Shown here in pieces: positions 62,496-64,000 of a stretch of 64,000 nucleotides of DNA. The notes beneath the pieces were generated by a model, which saw only the letters and a program-made list of their open reading frames with translations, was not told where the DNA came from and did not search any database. Each line of letters starts with the position of its first letter. The stretch's first letter is position 1. This DNA comes from Planctomycetota bacterium. GTDB taxonomy: Bacteria > Planctomycetota > UBA1135 > UBA2386. Location of the stretch: positions 67,283-131,282 of the forward strand of contig JACKIB010000014.1 in the NCBI GenBank assembly GCA_020638695.1, in the 5' to 3' direction. The position numbers and the translations under genes were made by a program.

Positions 62496-64000
62496 CTACC
62501 CGCCCGCCGGCGCCGTCGACCGAATGTGCAGATCGGCGAGTTGCTCCGCCGAAACCCCGGACGGCGCGTCGCACATCAAGTCGGTCGCGCGCGCCGTCTT
62601 GGGGAACGCGATCACGTCACGGATGCTGTCCATGCCGCTAGCCAAGGTTACGATCCGGTCGACCCCGATCGCGATCCCGCCGTGCGGCGGCGCGCCGAAA
62701 CGGAACGCATCCAGCAGGAATCCGAATCGCGACTGCTGTTCCTCGGGGCTGATGCCGAGGAACGAGAACACCCGCTCCTGTAGCACGCGGCGGTGGATAC
62801 GGATGCTGCCGGAGCCGAGCTCCCAGCCGTTCATCGTCAAGTCGTAGGCGCGCGCCTCGATCGCGCCCGGGTCCGAGAAGTCCTCGAGGTTCCAGTCGAC
62901 CGGCGCGGTGAACGGGTGGTTGGCGCTGACCCACCCGCCGTCGTCGTCGCGCAGGAACAGCGGGAAGTTGGTCACCCAGCACAGGCGGAACACCTTCGGG
63001 TCCCGCAGGCCCAGCTCGTTGCCGAGCCGCAACCGCAGCTCGCCCAGCGCTCGGAGCACCACCGGTTCCTGGTCGGCGACGAACAGCAACAGATCGCCGG
63101 GCGAAGCACCCATCGCCGAGATCAGCTCCGCGCCGGCGTCACCCTCGAAGAACTTCGCGATCGAGCCGGTGACCCCTTCGCCGGTGATCTTCGCCCAGGC
63201 GAGGCCCTTGGCGCCGTACTCCCCGACGTGCTTGGTCAGCGCGTCGATCGCCTTGCGTGAGTAGTTGTCGGCTTGACCCGGAACACACAGTCCGCGCACC
63301 GTTCCTCCCGCGGCAATCGCCCCCGAGAACACCCCGAACGCGCTGCGCTTGGCGATCTCGCTGATGTCGACCAGCTCCAGACCGAACCGCGTGTCCGGCT
63401 TGTCGGAACCGTAGCGCCGCAGCGCGTCGGCGTAGGTCAGCCGCGGGAACGGGGTCTCGACGGTGATGCCGAATCCCTCGAGCAGCCCGTGCACCACCAT
63501 GCCTTCCACCGTGTCGAGCACCTGCTTCTCCTCGACGAACGACATCTCGATGTCGATCTGGGTGAACTCGGGCTGCCGGTCGGCGCGCAGGTCCTCGTCG
63601 CGAAAGCAGCGGGCGATCTGGTAGTAGCGATCCATCCCGGCGACCATCAACAACTGTTTGAACAACTGAGGACTCTGCGGCAGGGCGTAGAACTGCCCCG
63701 GGTTGACGCGGCTCGGCACGAGGTAGTCGCGGGCGCCCTCGGGCGTGCTCTTGGTCAGCACCGGGGTCTCGACGTCGATGAAATCATGCCCGGCGAGGTA
63801 GTTGCGCACCGCGGTGACGAACCGCGCCCGCTGCTCGAGCGCGCGCTGCATCGGCCGGCGGCGCAGGTCGAGGTAGCGGTAGCGCATCCGCAGCTCCTCG
63901 TTCGCCTCGACTTGGTCGAGCACCTCGAACGGCGGTGTCTCCGCCGCGGCGAGGATCTCGATCGAGCGGGCGTACACCTCGATCGCCCCGGTGATGCGGT
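62496..64000 (-). CDS. aspS: Aspartyl-tRNA synthetase, 3' part; 5' end outside window
   Basis: Class II aminoacyl-tRNA synthetase that charges tRNA-Asp (or tRNA-Asp/Asn). The frame is open at the right edge (reading ITGAIEVYARSIE), so the N-terminal anticodon-binding OB fold is missing. Visible are motif 1 (RRRPMQRALEQRARFVTAVR), motif 2 (ARCFRDEDLRADRQPEFTQI), the bacterial GAD insertion domain (about DNA 63400-63000) and motif 3 (FGAPPHGGIAIGVDRIV). Discriminating versus non-discriminating type cannot be judged safely from this part. It is the last recognisable gene on the minus strand. Confidence 0.96.
   Translation of the reverse strand, partial: RITGAIEVYARSIEILAAAETPPFEVLDQVEANEELRMRYRYLDLRRRPMQRALEQRARFVTAVRNYLAGHDFIDVETPVLTKSTPEGARDYLVPSRVNPGQFYALPQSPQLFKQLLMVAGMDRYYQIARCFRDEDLRADRQPEFTQIDIEMSFVEEKQVLDTVEGMVVHGLLEGFGITVETPFPRLTYADALRRYGSDKPDTRFGLELVDISEIAKRSAFGVFSGAIAAGGTVRGLCVPGQADNYSRKAIDALTKHVGEYGAKGLAWAKITGEGVTGSIAKFFEGDAGAELISAMGASPGDLLLFVADQEPVVLRALGELRLRLGNELGLRDPKVFRLCWVTNFPLFLRDDDGGWVSANHPFTAPVDWNLEDFSDPGAIEARAYDLTMNGWELGSGSIRIHRRVLQERVFSFLGISPEEQQSRFGFLLDAFRFGAPPHGGIAIGVDRIVTLASGMDSIRDVIAFPKTARATDLMCDAPSGVSAEQLADLHIRSTAPAGG

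Overview
The window is a GC-rich (roughly 70% by eye), densely packed bacterial chromosome segment with strong third-position G/C bias. Several genes point to Planctomycetota or a close PVC relative: a giant secreted protein that joins FG-GAP/VCBS repeats, a Pirellula/Verrucomicrobium-type dehydrogenase-like domain, a CxxCH heme motif and a C-terminal DUF1080 domain; a Gfo/Idh/MocA oxidoreductase translationally coupled to it; and several secreted beta-sandwich proteins with short signal peptides. I recognised no tRNA, rRNA, CRISPR array or intact insertion sequence.

Layout. 0-3.4 kb: 3' part of a topoisomerase III gene and glnS. 3.4-11.2 kb (minus strand): a three-gene unit, Gfo/Idh oxidoreductase, 1755-residue PVC/DUF1080 protein and a GT-C-like membrane protein. 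11.3-13.1 kb: a multicopper oxidase. 13.1-13.8 kb: a gene-poor stretch with repeat fragments. 13.8-20.3 kb: the most striking region, an eight-gene unit in which nearly every gene overlaps the next by 4-32 bases. It encodes a GcvH-like lipoyl carrier, a lipoate-protein ligase, three radical SAM proteins (two resembling the LipS2/LipS1 lipoyl synthase pair), a TusA-like sulfur carrier, a second ligase and a DsrE-like protein. thiC follows, possibly behind a degenerate TPP riboswitch.

22-30 kb: mixed genes (sensor-like/TerB-like protein, HtrA-like protease, Nfu scaffold, cysteine-cluster protein, Na+/H+ antiporter, MBOAT-like acyltransferase). 30-35 kb: a methyltransferase and rpmI-rplT-pheS-pheT. 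35-43.7 kb: membrane and secreted proteins and an ABC-2 exporter. 43.8-50.1 kb: thrS-infC followed by a fused E2-E1 2-oxoglutarate dehydrogenase of the Kgd/OdhA type. 50-52.5 kb: two Uma2 paralogues flanking a DUF1801 gene. 52.6-58.8 kb: an M1 aminopeptidase and a membrane molybdenum oxidoreductase (Fe-S/NrfD fusion plus catalytic subunit). 59-64 kb: trpF, a secreted protein with a partly duplicated tail, a DUF2459-like lipoprotein and the 3' part of aspS.

How the genes fit together. The 13.8-20.3 kb unit reads as a self-contained route for loading a dedicated carrier with octanoate or lipoate and inserting sulfur, using the non-LipA LipS1/LipS2 chemistry known from archaea and from sulfur oxidisers with the sHdr system. 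TusA and DsrE are the usual sulfur-relay partners of sHdr, but no Hdr-like subunits lie in this window. The third radical SAM enzyme has no assigned role. ThiC and the E2-E1 dehydrogenase place thiamine and lipoate-dependent 2-oxoacid metabolism nearby. Whether they are functionally linked to the lipoate unit is inference.
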